A stretch of 64,000 nucleotides of DNA, taken from the NCBI GenBank assembly GCA_051294375.1, contig JBJCIZ010000239.1:1320581-1384580 (forward strand). Direction: 5' to 3'. The translations under genes were made by a program, and so were the position numbers. The notes below the pieces were generated by a model. It was not told where the DNA came from. It made no database searches and was given only the letters and a program-made list of their open reading frames with translations. Numbering within the stretch: the stretch's first letter is position 1; each line of letters opens with the position of its first letter. Positions 37,605 to 53,164 of this stretch are shown one piece after another. The stretch comes from Paraspadella gotoi. Its lineage: Eukaryota > Chaetognatha.

Positions 37605-37676
37605 TCCTCGGTAGCATAATGTTCAGTATTCTCGCCTATCACGCGATATATCGGGTTTCTATTCCCCGCCCGGTCG
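37605..37676 (+). pseudogene. tRNA-Asp-like pseudogene or SINE head
   Basis: TCCTCGGTAGCATAATGTTC, CTCGCCTATCACGCGA and CGGGTTTCTATTCCCCG follow the layout of eukaryotic tRNA-Asp (acceptor 5' strand, D arm, anticodon arm with CTxTCAC loop, T arm). Departures are ATC in place of the GTC anticodon, a disrupted D arm, TTTCTAT in the T loop and no matching 3' acceptor strand, so it should not yield a functional tRNA. It may be a dead gene copy or the head of a tRNA-derived repeat. Confidence 0.6.
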
Positions 37677-38004
37677 CGTTCTTTTTAAGAAACTGGTCCT
37701 GATTCGATTTCAATCTGATCTGGTAAAAAAAAATTAGTTTACTTACTCCCTTGTGCGTGTTTTGATGACATGCCCAGAAAACAAATTTGTATCAACACTT
37801 TATGAACTGATGTTTTGTTTGTTACTGAAGCTAAACCCTGATACGAATAAAAGTACTATATAAATTAAAAAAGATTTAAAAAAATATTTTTTTCTGCAGC
37901 TTGGAAACGCTTTTTCCAATGGTCGCTTTTTTGAGAATAAAGATACCGGTTTTTAAAAACTAGAATCGGATGACAAAACTTGAGCCGGATTAAGACATTT
38001 TTTG

Positions 38005-38070
38005 GTGCAGTATTTAATTGTTGCCGATATTTCGATTTAATTTGATATCGGCAACAATTAAATACTGCAC
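38005..38070. repeat. Perfect 26-bp inverted repeat (hairpin)
   Basis: The left arm 38005-38030 (GTGCAGTATTTAATTGTTGC and onwards) is the exact reverse complement of 38045-38070, with a 14-base AT-rich loop. Outside the arms, TTAAGAC and TTTT words are also complementary, so the structure extends imperfectly. It could be a small foldback insertion or a hairpin RNA source. Confidence 0.85.
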
Positions 38071-39253
38071 TTGTAAATCCCACAAAAGTCTTAATTCAAT
38101 GTACCTCGCCTGTGCATATGATGTCCCTTCGAAATTAAAAACTTGAACACGATTTTCTTTCAAATGTTTCTAATGTTTTCGTCTCATCGAAGTTGGCACG
38201 CAAAGACATTTTCGATGTATTTTTTCCCCCTTGTAATTACAGACCACATCGCATAAAGCAAACCTTTTGTGTTAATAATTTATTTTTTTTGGAAATTACT
38301 AAATGAACAGCGAGGTAGGTTTATCAACGATTGGTTCGATGACCGGGGGGAAGATTCGTTAAGCGAATAGAGAGGGATGTGTGTTACCGACCTGTCTGGC
38401 TCTGTCTCTGTCTCTCTCTCTCTCTCTTCCTTACTCCGCTCTTACTTGTACATACTGGTTTAGATATTTCAAACGACCCACCTTCCTTGGCACTGAAGCC
38501 CGCTGCTGTCCTACTTGTTAATGTTTTATTCCACTGTATACGAGAGCGTAGTGAAAGTTACCTACGAAAATTCTAAATGTCAATTATGAACATATACCAT
38601 CAGTGAACATTAATTTGTAAAAAAAAGTTAATTTTATGGGTTTTTTTTCATTTTTGCAGTAGGCTATATTTAGATATATTACTCTCCTTATAAAATAGAA
38701 AAAATTCAAAAAGGGCTTTTCTTAATTTTTATTGCAGATTTGAATTTCTCGTCAAAAGTTGAAAAAAGAAAATATAAATCATTTTTAAAAATTCTTTAAT
38801 TAAGTGGGTTAAAAATTTTAAAAAACTATATATATTTAATATATATAATTTTAATTTTCAGCTTAAAATATAGGTTTTTTTGATATTTGACCAACTTAAT
38901 GAAATATTTTTTTAAAAGAGTTATATTTCTTTATATCAACTTTTCATGTCAAATCCAAATCTCCAAAAAAATATTACGAAAAACTATTTTGAAATTTTAC
39001 CATTTATTGGATTAGTACTATGTATAAATATGGCCTACTACGGAAATTGTATTTGATCAACGGCGTCAAATTAGATTCCGGTCTGGCGAGATCGCTACTC
39101 TTTTAAGATTTTTTTTTGGCATAGGTCTGTACTTGTTTATTTTTTATTATTATTATTTTTTCGATTCATTAAAAGTTTATTAGTTATTTAATATTTGATT
39201 TTAATATTTTTATCTGTGGCATTAATTTCAGACTCCATCAATCCTAATCAGTC

Positions 39254-41500
39254 ATGATGATAGCCCGGTGCATACGCGGAGTCAATCTTCGCCTTCCGAT
39301 CCTAGTCGTCGTCATGGTCGTCGTCGTCGTCTTCATCGTCGTCGCATTAAACGATTTTCTACAAAACTGCGGACATCAACGACAAAAACAACCACAACCA
39401 AAACAACCACAACAAAAACAACCGCAACAACGGCCACGCCCACTTCCGTCGGCCGCCCACGAGCTCGCCAGATGGCGCGTCGAGTTCGCCGCGCTGGAGA
39501 CGGAGCGATTCCTCGGAGCGCGACTCGGGGAAGTGCGCCGAAGTCTGTCGTCGACGGCGAAGGCGAAGAACGTGAAGGAGATGCAGAAGAAGGTCGAGGA
39601 GACGTCGAAGCGTTTGGAAGAGATTCGGCTGGAAAGCAGGTGGGCGTGGCTCAGAATGGGGGCGTGGCTAGGATTAATTGGCTGGAAAGGGTAAAAGCGA
39701 GGCGCGACTTCGTCAGAGGACTTAGCCAATAGTCGTGGTAGTAAAGCTGTGTAGATTTTATTTACATGCAAGTACATAGTTTATTATGTGGTAGTTCAAA
39801 ACTAGTTTCTTCGTAATTCTTTCTTCAAAAATTCCGTCCTCCACTTTAAAGATACTGTAAGACGTATTTAGCTAAACTCTCAAATAAGCTCCTAACCCAA
39901 AAGTGATGAAATTTATTTTTAATTCTTCATTTCATATGTTTTTAATCAAGGTTACTTACTAATTGTCATTGATTTTAATATTGGTTTTAGCCCGTCTTGG
40001 CTAGATTTTGATTCGACTCAGGTTTAAACTAAGTCTTCAATATGTGAAGAAGATTCCTTGGGGGGGGTTTCTCAGTTTCAGATGAGAACATTGTTTGAGC
40101 AGTGCTTAATCTCGACTTAATATTAACTCAATTCATATATCAAAAGATAAAATAGAATGACTTTATTAAGTTTTCAATATCCAATAATCATTGAAAGACG
40201 TGCATCAGAATGACAGAGAGCCAATACGCAGCAACAATAGCAGTAGAACCGAGATGCAGCAACAGTAGCAGCAGAGCTGAAACGCAGCAACAGTAGCAGC
40301 AGAGCCGAAACGCAGCAACAGAGCCGAGACGCAGCAACAGCTCAACAGCTCAAGCTACATAAAAGCTTAAAATTAATTACCATATTCAAATAATTTCACA
40401 AATATCATTTAATACCTGATGGTCTCAGAGGAATCTCCCAAAAACTGAATTTACTCTTCTTTTATATACAAGGACAACATTATAACAACCAATGAGAGAA
40501 TAGTTCACATTTGAATAGAATAAATAAAGATCTACTAGTTATTATTATCCAATGAGAGACCAGATATTCAAATTCAAGGTATAAAATTCAACCAATTAGA
40601 GACTTTAAACAGAACTATTGGAGTCATTCATTAAACTTTAAACTCAGATATTTGAACCATTAAAAAATAAAAGGTCAGGGCTCAATTCAGATAAAAATCT
40701 TTATAAACTCTTTAACAATATGTATATAGCAGTGAGCTTTGCCTAAAATAAAAAAATAAGAACATAATTGAACACTATATTATAGATCACTATTTTATTA
40801 TGTTTAAACCTTATTGAACACAATTTAACACTATTAATGAAACTGTTAAGGATGTCAATTTTATTGATGAGCTTGATAAAGAGAAATGGACTCTAACAAA
40901 AAAAGTGCATCCCGATAACCATTTTTTTTTAAATTACATTATTTATTGTATTGTTAATTTAACATTATTAATATTACATAAAATACATAATGGTTATTAT
41001 ATTATAAGTGGTGAGCTAAGAAAAAGCATAGTGGTTCAGACCGACCCTGAAATCCTTTTTTTTTTATTTAATACCAAAAACAGTAACAGTAACAGTGTAA
41101 AAGACTGGAAAACAAGTAAAAACTAAACTACATATTGAAATTCAATAATAACAAAAGACACTAACATTTAAAATGGAATCATTAATAAATGTTATGAACT
41201 AATTCATAAGAAACTATAAAAAATAACGTTCAAGAACGTTCAAGGATCCAATGTAAAAATCATAAAACCAGAAAAACGAAAAAACGAAAAAACAAAAAAA
41301 TGTCAAGTATAAAAAGGAAGCAACATTAATAAAATGTTAAAAAATAATATGTAAAAACAAAAAAACATAAAAAGAAAAAGAAAAACAAAAAATATAAAAG
41401 CAAAAACAAAAATAAATAACCATAACCAAAACTGAATAATGGTTAAACTTCTGAACAAATAAAGTGTCCAAGTATTTTCTTTCTTTCTCTATCACTTTCT

Positions 41501-41533
<33 letters not shown>

Positions 41534-44500
41534 ACTCATACACGCATTTGTTTGTTTTATTTACGATGAATGATTCATCGCGTCAATAAATGACTATCAT
41601 CATATCAATGAATGATTATCATCTCATTAATGAATGACTATCATTGCATCAATCATTTAGTTATCATCACATCAATCATTTGGTTATCATCGCATGAATT
41701 ATTGGTTATTGGTTATCATCGCATCAATTTTTTGTCTTTTTTTTTATTTCTTCCTCCTCCTTTCCTTCCATCTCAACTTCACAATTCACGACACATTGAC
41801 CTTTTTTTGTCTCTCTCTCTCTCTCTTTTTCTCTCTCTCTCTCTTTCTCTTTCTCTCTCACTCATAGTATGAGTCATACACGCATTTGTTTGTTTTATTG
41901 ATCGCGTCATCGCGTCAATGAATGACTATCATCGCATCAATCATTCATTTTTTTCTCCGGATTTTTTCATTAATTTTCTTTGAAAGTAACTTTGGCGAGA
42001 TCAATATACTTTTAAGATTTTTCCTACAAAAATCTGCAAAAGTTTTCATAAATCTTTTTTACTCATGCAGAGAGCGCCTTTGGACCCAGAGGAATGACCT
42101 CAATACCTTAAGAGAGACTGACTACGACCCCAAATGGAGAGAGAGAGAATTGAAGCGGCTCGTCGACGATGTCCGAGCGCGATTCGATCGCATTCAGAAC
42201 CCGCCGCGTTGCAAGGAGGCGAAGAAACTTATTTGCCAAATGGACGATCGTTAGTGACATTTAGATTTTAGATTATTGATATTTATTTTTATAAATTTTT
42301 TTAAAATTTTTGTTATAAAGATGGAAAATGCTGGATGAAGTCTGAGAATATAAATTGGAGAAGGAAAAGAGAGATATATGAATTTATAAAAATTTAAAAT
42401 TTAATTTTTTTTTTTAATTAAAAAAGAAAGAAAAAAATTGAAAACCTTTTCCTCGACTGTTTCTCATTTCAGCCCGAGCCGGCTTCGGCCATCATTTCCA
42501 CGACCTCATGGCGTGCTTCGTTCTGGCATTGGCCGCTAATCGAACCCTCGTCGTGGATTCCACCGGCTGGATCTACAACAAAGAGAAAGGGTGGGAGGGA
42601 GAGTTCCTTCCTTTGTCTCGCACGTGCAGAATCGCCAACGCCGCGCGAAAAGCTAAACCAGGTAACATTCATGGATTCTGTAGGCTTATGCATGAAATAT
42701 ATTAATTATTTATCTATTGAAGAGACAGTAATTATTGTTGTGTTAGTGACAGAACCGTTCAATATAAGCAGTCCCTGAGCTTCGGATCAGGCTGTAACAC
42801 CGTGTTACAGGCGGGTTAAGCGCCCCGTCCCTCTTAACAGCTCGGCGACCACCGGGCTAGGACCCCGGACGTTTGGGTTGGGAGGTGAATGACTTGCCTC
42901 TGGCACCAATGGCCGCTGATGAACGGTTGGTGGATTTTAGTCCACCATACTATCAATTAAAAAAAAATGTATAATTTCTAGGAGTGCCAGTGAAATACCA
43001 AGCGGGCTCCCCACTCAAACATCCAGAAACCCTAGAGTTGAAGTTATCGCGGCGGACGGGCCTTACCGGCGCTGCCAGAGCCTTCAACTCTTTCCCACTC
43101 AAAATCCCAGTTGATCTTCGCCCCCGCCTGGAACGCCTGACGCGACACCCTTCGGCCTGGTGGGTTGGTCAGATAGCCAACTATCTCTTCAAGCCCCGAC
43201 CACACATTCTTAAATGGGTCCAGGTAAGAATGTAAGCGAGCGAGCGAGCGAGCAAGCAAGCAAGCAAGCAAACAATCAACTCTTCCTTCTCTTCCACAGG
43301 AATCCAAACTCCGTTTGGGCTTCGTCCACCCGCTCGTCGCCGTCCACGTGCGTCGAACCAACAAAGTCTTCGACGGGACTAAGATGTTACCGCTGTCCGA
43401 CTACATTCAGCCGATCGCCGACTGGTTCGACAAGCGGGAGATGAGTCATCCTCGACCTGCGGGCGTCAAGCGCAGAGTTTTTCTGGCGACCGACGAGCCC
43501 GCTGTTATTAATGACACCAAAGCGTAAGGGCTAAAACTTTTATAATATGGTTCGATTTTGTTTAACACTATGATTCGTTTGTAAATTTGTAGAGACTTAA
43601 CAAAAATTATCCAATTGATCAATATGTAGGATAAAGTTGTATCAGGGTCCAGTAACCACATTTCCATTTGTTTAATTATTTTTACTTTGTATCAAAACCA
43701 CAATGGTGGACTAAAATCCGGAGGCAAGTCATTCGCCTCCCAACCCAAAGGTCCGGGGTTCTAGCCCCGTGGTTGACTAGCAGTTAAGAGGAATGGGGTG
43801 CTTAACCCGCCTGTAACACGGTGTTACAGCCTGATCTGAAGCTCGGGGACTGCTTATTAGGCCGGAACAGGTTAAAAACTAGAAGTTCTCTCAAATAAAT
43901 AATGGTTAAGAGACTGTTAGAGAATATGAAAATGAAAATAATTTGTGCAACAACCCAATGAACTAATTCAAAAAGTTGCATTGAAAATCGATTTAGTAAT
44001 AGAAGGAAAAAAAAAATTTTTAAGAGAACTAGAAGTTATAAAAAGTGTTCAATTTTGGCCCGCCCTACTGCTTATATCGAACGGTTTTGTCACCAATACA
44101 TAACAATAATTACTATCTCTTCATCACGTCTATCTCATTAATCTTATTTGTTAATAAATCAACAGTTATTCCTCTACATACGACTTTATTCTGGACAACA
44201 ACAACACAAACATCGCCAAGTTCTCCAGATACACGCCATCGTCGCTGAGCGGGGTCATACGGGACGTTTACTTCATGGCAGAGGCCGACTTCTTGGTCTG
44301 CACCGGCTCTTCAAATGTACCAAAACTACTTGTTTTTATTTATATATTTTTTTATTGACAACAGTTAATGTTTAAATTATAAAAAAATATCGTAGGAACA
44401 CGTAAGAGCTTCGCATTTTTTTAGCTATTTTTTTATCTATTTTTTTATTATTATTATTATTATTAATACCAAAAACAGTATTGACAAAATCAGAGTAACA

Positions 44501-46039
44501 CAGTAACGCTTTTCCTTTCCGATATTGCGGAGCAAGACTTTTGGACACTTGGGTTTCGTTTGGTCGGTCGGTATGTCTGTCCGTCTGTTTGTCCCACTTA
44601 CGTTAATAATGCTCATAACTCTGGGAAATAATTCCTCAATTAAGTTGATATTGTAGTGACGTAATATCACTACCTGTTGGATACCTGTGCACACTAAGTG
44701 TGGGGGCTGTCCGCTCTCACATAGAGGCATCGTGACCCTCTCTCCTCTCGGTCACTTCACTGGTGAACCTGACGTGTATGAAAGTGAAGAACCAGGAAAC
44801 CTTGAACGGGCATCTTGCTTTTTTACTCGGTTTTTCAATATAAAGCATTGTCATGCAAAATAAGTTCGAAAGCGAGGCTTGAAGAAAACAAATGATCTCA
44901 TCCAACTTTTTTTTTTCTAGCTGTGTCGCTTAGCCTACGAACTGATGCAATCGTTTCGCCCCGACGCCGCGGATCGCATCGTCTCTCTGGATCAAGAGTA
45001 TATCTTCAACTATCAGAAGGGCAGAGTGCTTCGAGCCGTCAGACCCCACGTGGCGAAAAAAGGACAGATCGATCTTAAAGTGAGAGAACAACGTTAAAAA
45101 ATGGGCACGCTTTTCGAAAAGCGCCCCATTTCCGTTCATAATTAATTAATTGTAATATTAATATTTGACCTTAATCTTATAACTTTAATCACTTTACTTA
45201 TTTCCTAACCTTAACGGCTAACCAATAATCCTTTACCAAATATATAAACAAATCACTAGACTAACCAATATCCTTAATATTAAACTAATCTTTAAACTTA
45301 AATACTTTTTTTTGGATTTAAGCTGAAATAGTACACTTCTGAAAAATATGGTCTAAAAAATGCTAACAATATTTTATTTGNNNNNNNNNNAGGACAGATC
45401 GATCTTCAAGTGAGAGAACAACGTTAACGAAAAGCGCCCCATTTCCGTTCCTAATCGCTGTAATTAATTGTAATGTTAATATTTGACCTTAATCTTATAA
45501 CTTTAATCACTTTACTTAATTCCTAACCTAAACCCCTAACCTTAACGGCTAACCAATAATCCTTTACCAAATATTAAAACAAATCACTAGACTAACCAAT
45601 ATCCTTAATATTAAACTAATCTTTAAACTTAAATACTTTTTTTTTGGATTTAAGCTGAAATGGTACACTTCTGAAAAATATGGTAAAAAAAAATGCTAAC
45701 GATATTTTATTTGCTAATTTTTAATAAATAAAAAAAAAATTAGATGATTGAATAATTCGTTTAACGAACGAATCATCGAATAAATAATAAATTAATGAGT
45801 AAACGTATATATATGTACACGAATGAATAAACAAACTCTTGGCCCTCTTCGCTTAATAACATCCCCTCCCCTTAAAGGTGGGGGACCTCATCGACATCGG
45901 CGTCCACGGAGTCAGCTCCGAATATCGACGAGGGGGCTTCGTCCAAGGCACGAACCTGAGAACCAAAAAGCGCGGGAAGTTTCCGTCGTACAAAGTGGAG
46001 GAGATCGTCCACTGGGTTCCGTTTCCCGTTTTTGGCTAA
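39254..46039 (+). CDS. FUT8: FUT8-like alpha-1,6-fucosyltransferase, eight exons
   Basis: FUT8 moves fucose from GDP-fucose to the innermost GlcNAc of N-glycans in the Golgi. Exons: 39254-39639, 42071-42249, 42473-42661, 42982-43223, 43300-43523, 44166-44316, 44921-45079 and 45878-46039. All phases agree and give 563 residues (human FUT8 has 575). Features: a short cytosolic start, one signal-anchor helix (about 15-31), a Q/P-rich stalk and coiled-coil stem (about 35-130), then the GT23 domain with HPSAWWVGQIANYL, VAVHVRRTNK (R350 and R351, the donor-binding arginines), VFLATDEP, SLSGVIRD and ADFLVC, and a C-terminal SH3-like part (VGDLIDIG to FPSYKVEEIV). By-eye alignment shows N353 where FUT8 has Asp in HVRRTDK, E for the second Asp of ATDDP, a shortened stem, and loss of the CGYGC cysteines. 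It may be a diverged paralogue. An AG at 39229-39230 could mark a 5'UTR splice. (GA)n, SINEs and gaps lie in its introns. Confidence 0.9.
40228..40352. repeat. GCAGCAACAG minisatellite
   Basis: Four to five units of about 33 bases (cgcagcaacagtagcagcag plus agccgaaa) in intron 1 of the FUT8-like gene. Confidence 0.85.
41530..41950 (+). repeat. Repeat family D, two copies
   Basis: CACTCATACACGCATTTGTT, TTGTTTTATTTACGATGAAT and TGAATGACTATCATCGCATC units at 41532-41720 and again at 41861-41950, each preceded by a (CT)n tract. A third copy lies at 53506-53600. All are within or downstream of the FUT8-like gene. Confidence 0.7.
42716..42970 (+). repeat. SINE-like family B with A-tail, copy 2
   Basis: Nearly full-length copy in intron 3 of the FUT8-like gene, ending in an A-tail ten bases before the exon 4 acceptor. 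The last bases of the SINE therefore sit where that exon's branch point and pyrimidine tract should be. Confidence 0.8.
43691..43870 (-). repeat. SINE-like family B, copy 3 (inverted)
   Basis: Reverse complement of the body of copies 1 and 2, in intron 5. On the + strand it shows a perfect T-arm-like hairpin CGGGGTTCTAGCCCCG at 43755-43770, so the family may be tRNA-derived in the direction opposite to its A-tail. Confidence 0.75.
44060..44133 (-). repeat. SINE-like family B, 5' fragment
   Basis: The reverse complement reads GAAGAGATAGTAATTATTG, TTGGTGACAAAACCGTTCG, ATATAAGCAGT, matching the first 70 bases of the family. Lies in intron 5 just before exon 6. Confidence 0.6.
44548..44640 (+). 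repeat. CTGTC-family fragment
   Basis: TTGGTCGGTCGGTATGTCTG, TCCGTCTGTTTGTCCCACTT, ACGTTAATAATGCTCATAAC: the core of the CTGTC family in intron 6 of the FUT8-like gene. Confidence 0.6.
45061..45713 (+). other. Direct duplication across a 10-N gap
   Basis: 45061-45380 and 45391-45713 are copies of each other and meet exactly at the 10-N gap 45381-45390. Both contain the end of FUT8-like exon 7 (aggacagatcgatctt) and the following intron. The second copy lacks the first half of the palindrome around GCTTTTCGAAAAGC (45101-45129 in copy one). The coincidence with the gap suggests unmerged overlapping contig ends or haplotypes. Confidence 0.8.
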
Positions 46040-46765
46040 ATTGATTTGGTTTTATATTAGTATCTATTTACAAATACGTGTAGTAGGAGTCGTAGTTGGG
46101 GTCATTGCATAATGCATAAGCGTAATCCATAAGCGTTACCCAATGGCTCGTTGTGTATAGGGGTCCCGTTAAACCGTTAATTTTCGAGGATAATTAGGCT
46201 TAATCGTAAAAACTAACATTTTTTTAAAGGTTTAACCGTTAAAATCGGTTAATTTTATAATTTAACTTTTTAAATTTAAAATATTAATATTGGGTTAATC
46301 CTTTTCTTTTTCGTTGTTATTTAGTATTTAGAAAAAAAGCAAAGTGTTTTAGAATTTATACAACGATTTTATTTTTAATGTAAAAAATATATTCCCATTC
46401 CCTTTATTTTCTTATGTTTGGTTTAAAGGGACAGGATTACATACATTCTACATCTACTGTTTTTGGCTTTTTCCCGTTTTTGGCTCATTGATTTGGTTTT
46501 ATAAAGTATCTATTTACAAATACGTGTAGTGGGAGTAGTAGTCGGGGTCATTGCATAATGCATAAGCATAATGCATAACCGTTAATTTTTGAGGATAATT
46601 AGGCTTAATCGTTAAAACTAACATTTTTTAAAGGTTTTAACCTAAGTTGTNNNNNNNNNNGTCAATCCTTTTCTTTTTCGTTGTTATTTAGTATTTAGAG
46701 AAAAGCAAAGTGTTTCAGAATTTATACAACGATTTTATTTTTAATGTAAAAAATATATTTTCGTT
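46019..46765 (+). other. Tandem duplication of the FUT8-like 3' end
   Basis: 46019-46437 and 46468-46765 share CCCGTTTTTGGCT (the last codons of exon 8), ACAAATACGTGTAGT, GGATAATTAGGCTTAATCGT and TTTAGAATTTATACAACG. A 10-N gap (46651-46660) interrupts the second copy. In that copy the stop codon region reads ggctca instead of ggctaa. Confidence 0.75.
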
Positions 46766-51449
<4,684 letters not shown>

Positions 51450-51538
51450 CTGCAATATGCAAATGACATTATAGTACTCATTATCATATCCAAATTAGTA
51501 TATAGAAATGCTTTAATCTAATTTACATATTGCAGTAT
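51450..51538. repeat. Inverted pair of octamer-containing 20-mers
   Basis: CTGCAATATGCAAATGACAT (51450-51469) and AATCTAATTTACATATTGCAG (51515-51535) are inverted copies of the dispersed word, 45 bases apart. Confidence 0.65.
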
Positions 51539-52030
51539 ATAATATTGAAGAATGAAATTCAAAAATTTTTTTTAAATCTCTAATAAAAATGGGAACTCAA
51601 AATAACTTTTTAATGAGAAGCTATATCTTAATTTTAATACAAATAAATAATAAAATCTTTTACAAGCTGCGATTGGAAAAAATTGGAAAAATTTCCAATT
51701 GTAAACCATTGTAACATTTTTGCCTTTCTTTTATTTATTTTATTTTCTGTTATATCTTTTATTCAGAAAAACGAGTTTCTGCACTGACTGTACAGCGGCC
51801 TTCAAGCAGCTGTCCAGCTTTGTCTCTCTTTCTCTCTATTTCTCTCTCTCTCTTTCTTTCTCTTTCTGTCTCTTTCTCTCTTTTCGATCTCTTGCGTGAT
51901 CGTTCTTTTTTTTGAAAAATTATGATTATGTTTTTCTTTCTTTATGTATATACTCTCTTTTCGTTTTTTTTGAGGTATTAGGAAAAACAGTTTTGTTTGA
52001 CAACGATTTATTTGACACAATTTTAGTCAG

Positions 52031-52066
52031 ACATGTTTCGGCTCTTTCATTTAGAGCCTTCATCAG
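52031..52066 (-). ncRNA. Hammerhead ribozyme-like motif 4
   Basis: On the minus strand CTGATGA is followed by one A, a 5-bp stem GGCTC/GAGCC with a 9-base loop, then GAAACATGTC. ACATGT after GAA is self-complementary, the form of stem III known from dimeric hammerheads in newt satellite and Penelope-like elements. The extra A before stem II is shared with motif 1. Confidence 0.5.
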
Positions 52067-52321
52067 TGTTTGACAATCAATATTTGTCTCTGTTGAAATA
52101 AGTTTTTGAGAGAGAGAAAGAGGAGAGAGAGAGAGAGAGAAAATTGAGGGAGAATTTCCAACAAAGAATAAGGTAAGGGACAGTGGTCAGATGTGAGGAC
52201 AGCTGAAGTGAGGAGAGGGAAGAAGTAAGTCTTTGAAAAATGAAATGAGAGTGGGAGAGAGAGAGAGCAAAGCAAAAACTTACTTCAACAGAGACAAAAT
52301 ATTGATTGTCAAACACTGATG
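52060..52321. mobile_element. Short TIR element with hammerhead-like ends
   Basis: 52060-52108 is an almost perfect inverted repeat of 52272-52321 (shared: TCATCAGTGTTTGACAATCA, ATATT, TGTCTCTGTTGAA, TAAGTTTTTG). The centre has ga tracts and ttccaacaaagaataag...ggacagtggtcagatgtgag, the reverse complement of words at 7600-7650. The right end has CTGATGAAACATG, i.e. the hammerhead-like core without stem II. The element sits inside a CT-rich part of a family E repeat. Confidence 0.65.
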
Positions 52322-52329
52322 AAACATGT

Positions 52330-52420
52330 TTTTCTTTCTAAAAACTTTTATTCGGGGCTTTTTTCTCAATACAAAATCCCAAATTTACATCCAGGATTTT
52401 CGTGGATACATTTTTAAAAA
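52330..52420 (+). repeat. Repeat family E, copy 1
   Basis: CTTTCTAAAAACTTTTATT, TTTTTTCTCAATACAAAATC and CCCAAATTTACATCC, as at 53290-53380. Its 5' part (ctgtacagcggcc, gctgtccagctt) is at 51787-51822, so the copy is split by the inserted TIR element. Confidence 0.7.
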
Positions 52421-53164
52421 AGTGAAGAATAACTTATATTGACATGCATTGTCACATATAAATAAGCTAATGTGACTTATTATATATGCAGCACTTTCGG
52501 GGAACAATATGCATTACATTTAAAAAAAATAAATTTGTATTTATTTATTATTGTAACTTTGAACCGGTTGGCCCACTATTGGCAAATTATATCTAAAATA
52601 GGAGTTGATAAGAGAGATATAGTCAAATTAAACATTACTTTTTTTGTTATTCTGATAATTTATACTATTATTAAATTTATAAATATTTTTAGTGTATATA
52701 TTTAATCATTTTTATCTTTTTTTAAATAATAATTATTTGAGTTGTGATAACTATTTATAAATTAATTAAATATGCAAATATAAAATTTGACCTCGGTCTG
52801 GTTTCTTCCTAAAAAAAGAACAATCAAAAATTTCATTCAAGATTAAAATTTTTTAAAATGAGGAAATAAAATTTTTTTGATAAGTAAAAAAAATATTTGG
52901 AAGTCAAAAATATCATAGTCGTTAACTGAGTATTTTCAACTATATATTTTGTTAATAGGGATTATAATTTTTGGATCATTATTATTGAAAAGAGTTTAGT
53001 TTTTTTTCTTCTGAATAGGGGTAGCCCCTCTCAATGGGGTGAAATCAAAAATTTAGTATGGGAACATGCTCAAACAAAAATTTATGCATTTTTAAGTTTA
53101 CTTTCAATGTACAAAACATTTCTTATATGGCTCTATACCCAAATATTTATTTTGTAATATTTTT

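Noticed and set aside
39376-39777. 133-codon minus-strand and 154-codon second-frame + strand open frames at FUT8-like exon 1
   Set aside because: Overlap the first FUT8-like exon, whose frame is fixed by downstream phase and by the signal-anchor helix.
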